From: SB11 sp965222995
Lineage (GTDB): Bacteria; Bacteroidota; Bacteroidia; UBA8524
Direction of reading: 5' to 3'
DNA length: 64,000 nucleotides
Assembly: GCA_965222995.1 (NCBI GenBank)
Contig: OZ244977.1
Span: 3,038,001-3,102,000, forward strand
Shown: positions 1 to 8,413 of the stretch, piece by piece
How the letters are laid out: the number at the start of each line of letters is the position of its first letter
Position numbering within the stretch: position 1 is the stretch's first letter
The notes under the pieces: generated by a model
What the model was told of the DNA's origin: nothing
The model's database searches: none
Seen by the model: the letters and a program-made list of their open reading frames with translations, nothing else
Translations under genes and position numbers: made by a program

Positions 1-549
1 GTACTTAGTGTGGGCTATGTGCAAGAAAAAGTACTTAAACCCCACCAACGAGAGCGTATAGATGTGATGCTGGGATTAAAAGTGGATAATAAAGATGTAG
101 GGTATAACGTATACCAGAGTAAGGTAGCCATAGGTTCAGGGGGGTTGTATGGCAAAGGCTTTTTAGGCGGCACACAAACCAAGCTGAAGTTTGTGCCTGA
201 ACAGAATACCGATTTTATTTTCTGTACTATTGGCGAAGAATACGGGTTCATTGGTTCCTTTTTCTTAGTAGCTATGTATGTACTGCTATTGATAAGGCTG
301 GTGCAGATAGCCGAACGACAGCGAAGCCGTTTCAACCGTGTTTATGCCTATTGTGTAGCCTCTATATTATTTTTTCATTTTGCTATTAATATTGGTATGA
401 CTATAGGTGTCTTTCCTGTAGTAGGTATCCCCCTCCCATTTTTCAGCTATGGTGGTTCTTCACTATTAAGCTTCACTATTATGCTGTTTATCTTGTTGCG
501 TTTAGACTCTAACAGAAGTAATGAGATTAAACGGGCTTTTGAAATTTAG
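1..549 (+). CDS. rodA: Rod shape-determining protein RodA, C-terminal part
   Basis: SEDS-family peptidoglycan glycosyltransferase of the elongasome, an integral inner-membrane protein. The gene enters from outside the window, so only the last 182 residues are visible. They contain the family hallmarks: a GSGGLYGKGFLGGTQ stretch, FVPEQNTDFIFCTIGEEYGF, and near the end GIPLPFFSYGGSSLL followed by the last membrane segment. These features are common to RodA and FtsW; the short C-terminus and GSGGLYGKG favour RodA. The reading frame is open from base 1 to the TAG at 547-549. Family identity is secure; RodA versus FtsW is likely. Confidence 0.92.
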   Translation, partial: VLSVGYVQEKVLKPHQRERIDVMLGLKVDNKDVGYNVYQSKVAIGSGGLYGKGFLGGTQTKLKFVPEQNTDFIFCTIGEEYGFIGSFFLVAMYVLLLIRLVQIAERQRSRFNRVYAYCVASILFFHFAINIGMTIGVFPVVGIPLPFFSYGGSSLLSFTIMLFILLRLDSNRSNEIKRAFEI

Positions 550-580
550 TTTTAGCAATACTTCTTTTTTAAGAAATTAT

Positions 581-588
581 TATATTTG
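581..588 (+). promoter_or_regulatory. TAnnTTTG (-7) promoter element upstream of HYC_CC_PP gene
   Basis: TATATTTG matches the Bacteroidota -7 consensus TAnnTTTG exactly. It ends six bases before an in-frame GTG at 595 and overlaps the TTG at 586 that a gene caller would choose, so translation probably begins at 595. No good -33 TTTG at the usual spacing was seen. Confidence 0.5.
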
Positions 589-594
589 AATAAG

Positions 595-1026
595 GTGAAG
601 GTTCTTCATTTCATAAAGAAGGGGATTGCCCTATTGTTAGTCTTGTTAGTGCTAACATCGTCAAGCGGATTAGCTATTGATGCACACTACTGCAAAGAAA
701 AACTAGCTAATATTGCTGTATGGGGAAGTGCAAAATCATGCACACAAACGCCTGCACAAGAAAAAATTAGCGATTACAGTAATCGTACAGGTTCCTCAAA
801 AATCACCAAAAAATCATGTTGTGGTAGTAAAAAAGGCTTTGATAAAACTGAGTTTACCACAGATTTCCCTTCTCAAAAAATAGTTAAGCATAGCTTAAGT
901 TATTATCAAGGAAACAGTCTTAAAAACGATGTAAAGGAAATTAAAACATTCAGTACTAATGCATTGTTTAAGCCTCCGCGTTTTGATAAAGACATACTTA
1001 TTATTTATCAAAACTTTCGCATTTGA
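595..1026 (+). CDS. Small exported cysteine-containing protein (HYC_CC_PP family-like)
   Basis: Protein of about 143 residues with a hydrophobic N-terminal segment (an LLLVLLVLTSSSG run), then the His-Tyr-Cys triplet (AHYC), a mid-protein CC pair (KKSCCG) and a PP pair near the C-terminus (FKPPRF). That order defines the Bacteroidota 'HYC_CC_PP' family, whose biochemical role is not established. It lies just before an MbnP-like gene, peroxidases and a TonB receptor, so a metal-related role is plausible, with Cys and His as ligands; this is inference. There is no in-frame ATG near the start. TTG 586 overlaps a -7 element, so GTG 595 is preferred. Confidence 0.6.
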   Translation: MKVLHFIKKGIALLLVLLVLTSSSGLAIDAHYCKEKLANIAVWGSAKSCTQTPAQEKISDYSNRTGSSKITKKSCCGSKKGFDKTEFTTDFPSQKIVKHSLSYYQGNSLKNDVKEIKTFSTNALFKPPRFDKDILIIYQNFRI

Positions 1027-1133
1027 TAACATATTTCTTCCTTAACTGCTTACCGCTATTGGTAAGTTCAATCTATTTCTAGCCTATTTATGCAGCTAGT
1101 TATTTTATTTACAAACCTTGCAAAACATTAAAA

Positions 1134-2123
1134 ATGAAAAAGATTATACTATTGGCATTTGTATCACTAACATTTGTTATTGCAAATGCCCAGCAAACCG
1201 TAAAACTTATAATAGACCACAAGGCAGGTTCATCAGCATTTAAACCTGCAAATACCATGAAAAACGACAAGGGTAATGATTTTAACATTGCCCGATTGGA
1301 ATATTACCTTTCTAAAATAAGCATTATACATGATGGGGGGACTGAGACCCCTGCCAGCGATGTATATGCACTGATAAATGCCGTAACCGATGCCCAAGTT
1401 GCTTCAACAGAAATTGATTTGGGACAATATAGCAACATTACCAGTGTTGAAGCAATAAAGTTTCATGTAGGGGTAAATACTCCTGAGAATAATGAAGACC
1501 CCACCCAATGGTCTTCTACGCACCCATTAGCTCCTAAAATGCCTTCGATGCACTGGGGTTGGACTGCGGGTTATCGTTTTGTGGCACTGGAAGGTAAAGG
1601 CGGGGCTAATCTTGCTTTTCCTTATGAATTTCATGCGCTTGGAAACGACTATTACTTTCCTATACAAATACCAACCACAGCACAAGATGTATTTGGACAA
1701 CTGCACATTTATTTAGAAGCAGATTACCCCAAAGCATTAAGTGGTATTGATGTATCATCAGGAGCCATAATCCATGGTGTAGGTGTTGAAACCATCCAAC
1801 TACTACGCAATTTTAGAGATGTTGTATTTAGCGACAAACAAGGTAATACCAATATTTTGGCAAGTATAAACACACCCATTTCGCCAAATGCAGTGAATGT
1901 TTATCCTAATCCCTCAACAGGAGCAGTAAATATTGATTTAACTGATAAGTCTGTGAAAGTTTCATCAATAGAAATTACAGATATAACCGGAAAGGTAGTG
2001 CAAACTATTGCTGCTTCTAATTGGACACAAACAGCTAATGTAAGCCTATCCAAAGGAGTGTATTTGGTAAACTTGATGAATGAGAAACAACGCTTGCTTA
2101 CCAAAAAATTAATCATCCAATAA
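1134..2123 (+). CDS. MbnP-like protein with T9SS C-terminal sorting domain
   Basis: 329 residues. A signal peptide (about 1-19, ending ANAQ) is followed by an MbnP-type domain (about 20-230) and a T9SS type A sorting domain (about 255-329, starting VYPNPSTG). The MbnP hallmark MHWGW sits at residues 139-143, followed by AGYRF. MbnP proteins bind copper; in characterised pairs a di-heme MbnH enzyme of the bCcP/MauG superfamily oxidises an MbnP tryptophan to kynurenine. Two di-heme enzymes follow directly (7-base gap), consistent with such a pair. The T9SS tail implies surface display or release, unlike periplasmic MbnP. Family assignment is by motif; copper binding is inferred. Confidence 0.75.
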   Translation: MKKIILLAFVSLTFVIANAQQTVKLIIDHKAGSSAFKPANTMKNDKGNDFNIARLEYYLSKISIIHDGGTETPASDVYALINAVTDAQVASTEIDLGQYSNITSVEAIKFHVGVNTPENNEDPTQWSSTHPLAPKMPSMHWGWTAGYRFVALEGKGGANLAFPYEFHALGNDYYFPIQIPTTAQDVFGQLHIYLEADYPKALSGIDVSSGAIIHGVGVETIQLLRNFRDVVFSDKQGNTNILASINTPISPNAVNVYPNPSTGAVNIDLTDKSVKVSSIEITDITGKVVQTIAASNWTQTANVSLSKGVYLVNLMNEKQRLLTKKLIIQ

Positions 2124-2136
2124 CAAAAGGATGTAT

Positions 2137-3162
2137 ATGAAGCTTAACCCAACGGCAATAGCTTTCCTTGTCTTGTTGGTATTGTTTTCGGCTTGTAAAA
2201 AAGAAACTGCTGAAAATGAGCCTGATGAGGTAAACGGAATAGTTGTGCCCCAAGGTTTTGCTGAAATTACTTTCCCTGAGGATAATGCCTACTCCCAACC
2301 CAGATGGGAATTGGGCAAAAAACTTTTTTTCGACCCTGTTTTATCAAAAGACAGTACCATAAGTTGTGCAAGTTGTCATAATCCGGCTCTTGCTTTTAGT
2401 GATAGTGTTGCTTTAAGCTTAGGTGTAAAGAACAGACCTGGAACCCGTAACTCACCTACACTCACTAATGTAGCATATCACCCCTATTTCACTCGTGAAG
2501 GAGGTGTTCCCTCTTTAGAAATGCAGGTACTGGTGCCTATACAGGAGCATAATGAGTTTGATTTTAACATTATACCTATTGCAGAGCGGCTAAAGAATAA
2601 CCCTGATTATGTAGCCTTAAGTAAATTGGCGTATAACAGAACTCCCGACCCTTTTGTTATTGTGCGTGCCATTGCCACTTTTGAGCGAAGCTTAATTAGC
2701 GGCAACAGTGCTTATGATAAATATACTTTTCAGAATGAAAGCTTAGCTTTAACTGAAAATGAAAAAGCGGGAATGGGTTTATTTTTTAGCCAAAAAACTC
2801 AGTGTAGCCAATGCCATAGTGGGTTTAACTTTAGCAATTATGCTTTTGAAAATAATGGGCTTTACAACAACTATACTGATGAAGGCAGGCGTAGACTAAC
2901 CAACAAGCAAGAAGATTTTGCTTTGTTTAAAGTACCTACCCTTCGCAATATTGGTGTAACTGCCCCATATATGCACGATGGCTCTTTGGCAACCCTTGAA
3001 AATGTGATAGACCACTATAATTCAGGCGGCAAAAACAATCCTCAGAAAAGTAAACATATACAACCCTTAAACTTAACCAACATTGAAAAAGAACAGTTAG
3101 TGGCTTTTTTAAAAAGCTTAACCGACTATGAGTTCATTAACAACCCTAAGTTCAAACCATAA
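2137..3162 (+). CDS. Di-heme cytochrome c peroxidase / MbnH-like lipoprotein 1
   Basis: Member of the bacterial CcP/MauG di-heme superfamily. Two haem c motifs are visible: CASCH (residues 79-83 counted from the ATG at 2131) and CSQCH (225-229), plus the typical APYMHDGSLATLENVIDHYNSGG block near the C-terminus. The N-terminus is a lipoprotein signal with lipobox FSAC. ATG 2137 is preferred to ATG 2131 because AAAAGG at 2125-2130 would touch the upstream codon but lies six bases from 2137. It is in an apparent operon after the MbnP-like gene and before a second peroxidase. It could be an H2O2 peroxidase or a MauG/MbnH-type protein oxidase; context favours the latter. Confidence 0.85.
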   Translation: MKLNPTAIAFLVLLVLFSACKKETAENEPDEVNGIVVPQGFAEITFPEDNAYSQPRWELGKKLFFDPVLSKDSTISCASCHNPALAFSDSVALSLGVKNRPGTRNSPTLTNVAYHPYFTREGGVPSLEMQVLVPIQEHNEFDFNIIPIAERLKNNPDYVALSKLAYNRTPDPFVIVRAIATFERSLISGNSAYDKYTFQNESLALTENEKAGMGLFFSQKTQCSQCHSGFNFSNYAFENNGLYNNYTDEGRRRLTNKQEDFALFKVPTLRNIGVTAPYMHDGSLATLENVIDHYNSGGKNNPQKSKHIQPLNLTNIEKEQLVAFLKSLTDYEFINNPKFKP

Positions 3163-3168
3163 TAGTAT

Positions 3169-4251
3169 ATGAAATTTAAAATATTAACTTTTTGTACGGC
3201 ATTTTTACTTTTTTTAAATGCTTGCAAAAAAGACAACAATACTTCAACCAATACGGTTGATTATGACCCTACCCCTTATGTATTAACACATGACGGGTTC
3301 CCAACTCCAACAATAGCCCAAGATAACCCACTTACCACACAAGGGGTAAAACTGGGGCGTATGTTGTTTTATGAAAAAATGCTTTCTAAAGACGGTACGC
3401 AATCTTGTGCAAGTTGCCACAGGCAGGAACATGCCTTTACCGATACAGCAAAATTCTCCATAGGTGTGCGCGGTTTGGAAGGGAAACGCCAAGCTATGAG
3501 CGTATTTAATATGGCATGGCATACCAATGAGTTTTTTTGGGACGGCAGAGCACATTTATTGCGCGACCAATCACTATTACCCATTCAGGATGAGTTGGAA
3601 ATGGATGAAACACTGGCCAATGTAGTAACCAAACTAAGCCAAAGCCAAACTTATAAAGACCAGTTTAAACGCGCTTTTGGTAGCGAAGAAATAACATCGG
3701 AAAAAATGTCGTTGGCTATGGAGCAATTTATGAACTCTATAGTTTCAAACAACTCTAAATACGACCAGTATTTAGCAGGTAAAGTACAGCTTACCGCCAG
3801 TGAAGAACGAGGAAGACAACTTTATTTTAAGGAGTATAACCAGTTTTTCCCCGATTCATCAGGTGCTGACTGTGCACATTGCCACGGCGGTCCCAATTTT
3901 GAAAACGATGAGTACATGAACAACGGTTTAGACGCAACGTTTACTGATATTGGAAGGGAAAAAGTTACCCAAAATGCCAATGATAAGGGTAAATTTAAAG
4001 TTACCAGTTTGCGTAATATTGAACTGACTGCCCCATATATGCACGACGGCAGATTTGCAACACTTGAAGAAGTAATAGACCACTATAATAACGGTTTAAA
4101 AGCTTCAGCAACCCTTGACCCTGCTTTGGAGCAAACCAGAGCAACGGGGCTATTTTTAGATGCACAGGATAAAGCAGACCTTGTAGCATTTTTAAAAACC
4201 TTAACAGACCAAACTTTAATAACTAACCCTGAATACGCCAATCCCTTTTAG
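3169..4251 (+). CDS. Di-heme cytochrome c peroxidase / MbnH-like lipoprotein 2
   Basis: 360-residue paralog of the preceding gene, six bases downstream. The lipoprotein signal ends in LNAC (Cys19). Haem motifs are CASCH at residues 80-84 and CAHCH at 235-239. It keeps FWDGRAHLLRDQSLLPI and LTAPYMHDGRFATLEEVIDHY, both standard in bacterial CcP/MauG proteins. A terminator at 4283-4313 follows, so MbnP-like, peroxidase 1 and peroxidase 2 probably form one transcript. Which of the two peroxidases would act on the MbnP-like partner cannot be told from sequence. Confidence 0.85.
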   Translation: MKFKILTFCTAFLLFLNACKKDNNTSTNTVDYDPTPYVLTHDGFPTPTIAQDNPLTTQGVKLGRMLFYEKMLSKDGTQSCASCHRQEHAFTDTAKFSIGVRGLEGKRQAMSVFNMAWHTNEFFWDGRAHLLRDQSLLPIQDELEMDETLANVVTKLSQSQTYKDQFKRAFGSEEITSEKMSLAMEQFMNSIVSNNSKYDQYLAGKVQLTASEERGRQLYFKEYNQFFPDSSGADCAHCHGGPNFENDEYMNNGLDATFTDIGREKVTQNANDKGKFKVTSLRNIELTAPYMHDGRFATLEEVIDHYNNGLKASATLDPALEQTRATGLFLDAQDKADLVAFLKTLTDQTLITNPEYANPF

Positions 4252-4282
4252 GTATTTAGTAAGGTTACCATGTCTTTAAATA

Positions 4283-4313
4283 GGGGGTGATTTACTCACC
4301 CCTTATTTTTTTT
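4283..4313 (+). terminator. Intrinsic terminator after the MbnP-peroxidase operon
   Basis: Perfect stem GGGGTGA (4284-4290) / TCACCCC (4296-4302), loop TTTAC, followed by TTATTTTTTTT. It separates the peroxidase genes from the TonB receptor gene. Confidence 0.85.
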
Positions 4314-4338
4314 GCCAAAAAAACTGAATAAATATTTT

Positions 4339-4374
4339 TTAGACTAATCTAAATTATTAGTTTTGTCTAACTAA
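4339..4374 (+). promoter_or_regulatory. Tandem TTAG-N6-CTAA operator boxes over the receptor promoter
   Basis: TTAGACTAATCTAA (4339-4352) and TTAGTTTTGTCTAA (4357-4370) both have the form TTAG-N6-CTAA and start exactly 18 bases apart; a further CTAA ends at 4374. The second box overlaps the -7 element TAGTTTTG (4358-4365). TTAG/CTAA half sites resemble those of DtxR/MntR-family metalloregulators, so metal-dependent repression of the receptor gene is a reasonable inference. Confidence 0.55.
4358..4365 (+). promoter_or_regulatory. TAnnTTTG (-7) element of the TonB receptor gene
   Basis: TAGTTTTG matches TAnnTTTG and lies 21 bases before the ATG at 4387, inside the second operator box. Confidence 0.55.
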
Positions 4375-4386
4375 TTTAATTTTACG

Positions 4387-6675
4387 ATGCGCCAAATAGC
4401 ACTCATATTTAGTTTTGTTTTTATCTCTCTTTCTCTCTCAGCACAAAAAGGGAGCATATCAGGTACAATAAAATCAGGAGACACTCCGTTAGAATTTGCC
4501 TCTGTAGGTCTTGAAGGAACTGCCTTCGGCAGTTCTACCAACGCAAAAGGTTATTATAAAATAAGCAACATACCTTATGGCACATATACTCTTCAAGTAA
4601 GTGTTATAGGTTTTGAAACTCAAACCAAAAAGGTAGTACTAAGCGCAGCCAACCCTACTTTAAAAATAAACTTCACATTAAATGAAACAGCAGCAGAGGT
4701 GGGTGAGGTAGTAGTTTCAGGTACTATGAAAGAGGTAAGCAAACTTGAAAGCCCCGTACCTGTTGAGGTGTATTCTAAAAAGTTTTTCAAGGCCAATCCT
4801 GCCCCTTCAATTTTTGAGAGTTTACAAAATGTAAACGGTGTTCGCCCGCAACTAAACTGTAATGTGTGTAATACGGGAGACATTCATATAAACGGGTTAG
4901 AAGGTCCTTATACTATGGTTTTAATTGATGGTATGCCTATAGTAAGTGGCTTGAGCACAGTGTATGGTTTAACAGGTATACCCCAAGCTCTTATAGAACG
5001 TGTAGAGATTGTGAAAGGCCCTGCCTCTACCTTATATGGTAGTGAAGCTGTGGGTGGTTTGGTAAACATTATCACCAAAAAGCCTGTAAGTGCCCCTTTA
5101 GTCTCTGTGGATGCATTTGGCACCAGTTGGGGAGAAGTAAATACGGACATAGGTATTAAATTTAAGCCTACCGGAAAAACACAATCACTTTTGGGGGTTA
5201 ATTATTTCAACTATCAAAACCCTATTGATAATAATGGTGATGGATTTACTGATGTAACTTTACAGAACCGTATTTCTATATTTAATAAATTAAGTTTCGA
5301 ACGTAAAAAAGACCGTCAGTTTTCTATAGCTGCCCGCTATGTATATGAAGACCGTTGGGGGGGAGAAATGAACTGGAACCCTGAGTTTAGAGGTGGAGAT
5401 AGTATTTATGGAGAAAGTATTTATACTAACCGTTGGGAAACTTTTGGTATTTACCAACTGCCTACCGAAGAGTTAATTAATTTTCAGTTTAGTGCTAACG
5501 GACACCGACAAAACTCCGTGTATGGTGATGTGCCTTATATAGCCGAACAATATGTAGGCTTTGGGCAACTTACCTGGTATAAAGATATCGGGTTTCGCCA
5601 CAGTATACTGGCAGGTGCAGCCTACCGCTATACTCATTATGATGATAATACCCCTGCTACTGCTGAATTTGATACCATTAACGAACCTGCTAATAAAGCA
5701 TCCATAATCCATTTGCCTGGCTTATTCATTCAAGATGAAATTTCAATTACCAGTACACACAAAGTGCTGCTTGGGCTGCGCTACGATTATAACAGCGTGC
5801 ACGGAAACATTGTTACCCCCAGAATAAATTATAAATGGAACTCTAGCAATAAAATGAATGTGTTGCGCGTGAGTTTAGGTAATGGTTATAGAGTTGCTAA
5901 TGTATTTACTGAAGACCATGCTGCGCTTACAGGTGCCCGCCAAGTAGTTTTTGAGGGTGAATTATTGCCCGAAACATCGTGGAACGGGAACATAAACTTT
6001 GTTAAAAAATTCCGCTTCAAAAAGTTTTTTGTTGGGCTGGATGCAACTGCTTTCTATACCTTTTTTAACAACCGTATCATCCCTGATTACGAAACCGACC
6101 CCAACAAAATTATCTACAGCAATTTAGAAGGTTCGGCAGTATCGCAAGGAATTTCGTTGAATGCTGATATTAGTTTTAATAATGGCTTGAAAGCTCTTTT
6201 AGGGGCAACAGTAATGGATGTATCTATTACTGAAAACGGTGAAACTTTTCGCCAATTACTTACTGAACAAGTTACTGGTGTTTGGAGCATAGGCTACACC
6301 TTTATTAAGCCTACTATTACTATAGATTATACCGGGAATTTATATGGTCCCATGCGCTTGCCGTTGTTGGGTGATTTGGATAACCGCCCTGAGTTTTCGC
6401 CTTGGTATAGCATACAAAACATACAAATAACCAAAGCTTTTAGAAGAGGTTGGGAAATATATGGTGGTGTGAAAAACCTGCTAAACTTTACCCCCCCTGC
6501 CAATAGTATTGCAAGGTCTTTTGACCCTTTTGACCGTAATGTACAGTTTGACGGGAGTGGGCAAGTGGTACCCACACCTAATAATCCCAATGCACTAACT
6601 TTTGACCCTACTTATGTTTTTGCACCAAACCAAGGCATTAGGGGCTTCTTCGGAATTAGATATACTATACTTTAG
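4387..6675 (+). CDS. TonB-dependent outer-membrane receptor
   Basis: 762 residues. Signal peptide to about residue 20 (ending LSAQ), then a CarboxypepD_reg-like beta-sandwich (about 22-105), a plug domain (about 115-235; GPASTLYGSEAVGGLVNIIT is diagnostic) and a 22-strand-type barrel ending in an aromatic residue stretch (FFGIRYTIL). A Cys-Asn-Val-Cys pair at residues 158-161 in the plug precedes GDIHINGLEGPY and is a possible metal ligand. Located after the MbnP/peroxidase genes and behind DtxR-like boxes, it may import a metal or metallophore, perhaps copper-related. Substrate is inferred, family is certain. Confidence 0.92.
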   Translation: MRQIALIFSFVFISLSLSAQKGSISGTIKSGDTPLEFASVGLEGTAFGSSTNAKGYYKISNIPYGTYTLQVSVIGFETQTKKVVLSAANPTLKINFTLNETAAEVGEVVVSGTMKEVSKLESPVPVEVYSKKFFKANPAPSIFESLQNVNGVRPQLNCNVCNTGDIHINGLEGPYTMVLIDGMPIVSGLSTVYGLTGIPQALIERVEIVKGPASTLYGSEAVGGLVNIITKKPVSAPLVSVDAFGTSWGEVNTDIGIKFKPTGKTQSLLGVNYFNYQNPIDNNGDGFTDVTLQNRISIFNKLSFERKKDRQFSIAARYVYEDRWGGEMNWNPEFRGGDSIYGESIYTNRWETFGIYQLPTEELINFQFSANGHRQNSVYGDVPYIAEQYVGFGQLTWYKDIGFRHSILAGAAYRYTHYDDNTPATAEFDTINEPANKASIIHLPGLFIQDEISITSTHKVLLGLRYDYNSVHGNIVTPRINYKWNSSNKMNVLRVSLGNGYRVANVFTEDHAALTGARQVVFEGELLPETSWNGNINFVKKFRFKKFFVGLDATAFYTFFNNRIIPDYETDPNKIIYSNLEGSAVSQGISLNADISFNNGLKALLGATVMDVSITENGETFRQLLTEQVTGVWSIGYTFIKPTITIDYTGNLYGPMRLPLLGDLDNRPEFSPWYSIQNIQITKAFRRGWEIYGGVKNLLNFTPPANSIARSFDPFDRNVQFDGSGQVVPTPNNPNALTFDPTYVFAPNQGIRGFFGIRYTIL

Positions 6676-6794
6676 TTTCCATCAGTTTTCAGTTTAAGAT
6701 ATTGTAACATTAAAATAACCCAATAACGGATAATCCGTTTCACTGAAACAATACAAGTTCTGCTTTATACCTTATACTTTATACAAACCACTAT

Positions 6795-8387
6795 TTAGTG
6801 CTGCACCACCATTGTTTTGGTTTGCTGGCGGTTGCCGTTGTGTATTTGGTAGTAATAATTACCTGAGGGTAAGTCTGCCACATCAAGAGTAACTATATGT
6901 TTACCATGACCATACCTTCCTTCATTCACTATACCTACTTCACGACCGATATTATCAAACAATCTAATTCTAATATCTCCTCCTTCCGTAAAGAATTCAA
7001 TAAGTGTAGTTGATGATGCAGGGTTTGGGTAGTTCTGCATTAGCTTCAAGCCGCTCATTGCTTCTGCTGTTTCTGTAACCGAAACATTACCGCCTGATTT
7101 TTTGAAAATAGGTAGTGTACTAAAGTTTTGTAGCATGGTATCACTAATTTCACTTTCGCTTATCTCAAACCAATCTGCCAGTACCGAAGTATACACACTG
7201 CGGAAATCGTGCTGCATAGGTACATTATCTTGTACGGAAACATTATCAGGTATAGTAGGGTTGTCTCCTATAATACCCGGATTAACACCCTTACCAAATA
7301 CCATTAATGGTGCTGCCGCACCATGGTCTGTGCCTGTACCTGCATTTGATTTTATACGACGGCCAAATTCACTAAAAGTCATTCCCGCAACTTTCTCATC
7401 CACACCCAGTAGCTTAATATCATCTTGAAAAGCAGAAATTGCTTCAGAAACCTGAGTTAGCAAATTGGCATGTACACCGGTATCTGTACCTCCGGTTGTT
7501 GCTACTTGCCCAGCATGGGTATCAAAACCGCCGATATTTACCATATAAACCGGCGTTTTCAAACCTCCTGCAATTAAGCGTGCTACTATTTTCAGTTGGT
7601 CTGCCAACCTGTTACCGCTTGAAGGGTATTTGGTAGACATATTGTTTGCCTTGTCTGCAGCAGTTTTAATTGTTGTCGAATATTCTTGTGTTTGTTGAGC
7701 TACCAGTCTAATATACTCCAACTCATGTCCTGCAGGTGTATTGGGTACAGGGTCTGTAGTTCCTGTAATAAGCTGGTAAAAATTATCAGGGTCAGTAATT
7801 GCCATACCCGTTCCGTTAATTGGGCCTTGCAGTGCCGGAGAAACTACCGAGCCAATTTGCAATGCCAACGGGTCGGGCATATCATTATTTGGGAAACCTG
7901 TTGGGAAACCTGGATATTGCCCATCTAAAAATCTTCCCAGCCAGCCGCTATTTAAAAATTGCTTACTGTCTGATGCCGTAAGCCAAATATCGGTAGCACG
8001 AAAGTGTGAGAAGTTGGGATTAGGGTACCCCACATCTTGCACAATACTCATTAACCCGTCATTATACATATCTCTCAAACCTGTCATTGCAGGATGAAAA
8101 CCTGTTTTAAGGGTTCCGTCAAGGTTTAATATTTTGTTTTCTTCTATAATAACGTTTTGGCGTGCCTTGAATAAATTGCTGTATTGGTCTACAGGTATAA
8201 CAGTATTCAACCCGTCGTTACCACCGTTTAGTTGTACTAAAACCAACACCCTGCCATTCTCTATACTTTTTTGTGCTAAAAGACTAAGCAGCGGCGAAGC
8301 CCCAAAAGCTTTCATTGAAAGACCATTTACAAAAAATGGTGCCATCCCTATGGGTGCTGATGTTTTTATAAAGTCCCTTCTTTTCAT
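6795..8387 (-). CDS. DUF1501 family protein with Tat-like signal and T9SS tail
   Basis: 530 residues. The N-terminus MKRRDFIK is a twin-arginine-type motif followed by a weakly hydrophobic stretch. The DUF1501 body shows QLNGGNDGLNTVIP (about 53-66), NFSHFRATDIW, GGFDTHAGQ and MTFSEFGRR, the conserved metal-binding-like blocks of this alkaline phosphatase/sulfatase-related family of unknown activity. The C-terminal about 75 residues (from MQNYPNPASSTT) form a T9SS type A sorting domain. It is 26 bases downstream of a DUF1800 gene, its usual partner, and is probably co-transcribed with it. Confidence 0.9.
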   Translation of the reverse strand: MKRRDFIKTSAPIGMAPFFVNGLSMKAFGASPLLSLLAQKSIENGRVLVLVQLNGGNDGLNTVIPVDQYSNLFKARQNVIIEENKILNLDGTLKTGFHPAMTGLRDMYNDGLMSIVQDVGYPNPNFSHFRATDIWLTASDSKQFLNSGWLGRFLDGQYPGFPTGFPNNDMPDPLALQIGSVVSPALQGPINGTGMAITDPDNFYQLITGTTDPVPNTPAGHELEYIRLVAQQTQEYSTTIKTAADKANNMSTKYPSSGNRLADQLKIVARLIAGGLKTPVYMVNIGGFDTHAGQVATTGGTDTGVHANLLTQVSEAISAFQDDIKLLGVDEKVAGMTFSEFGRRIKSNAGTGTDHGAAAPLMVFGKGVNPGIIGDNPTIPDNVSVQDNVPMQHDFRSVYTSVLADWFEISESEISDTMLQNFSTLPIFKKSGGNVSVTETAEAMSGLKLMQNYPNPASSTTLIEFFTEGGDIRIRLFDNIGREVGIVNEGRYGHGKHIVTLDVADLPSGNYYYQIHNGNRQQTKTMVVQH

Positions 8388-8413
8388 TTTAATTTCTTTT
8401 TAGGTAGTTAAAC

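Noticed and set aside
1049..1066. CTTACC/GGTAAG hairpin before the MbnP-like gene as a terminator or riboswitch
   Set aside because: Only six base pairs, no T run, no recognisable riboswitch features.
6715..6745. Palindrome AACGGATAATCCGTT between the TonB receptor and DUF1501 genes as a terminator
   Set aside because: The stem leaves almost no loop and no T run follows; its function is not supported.
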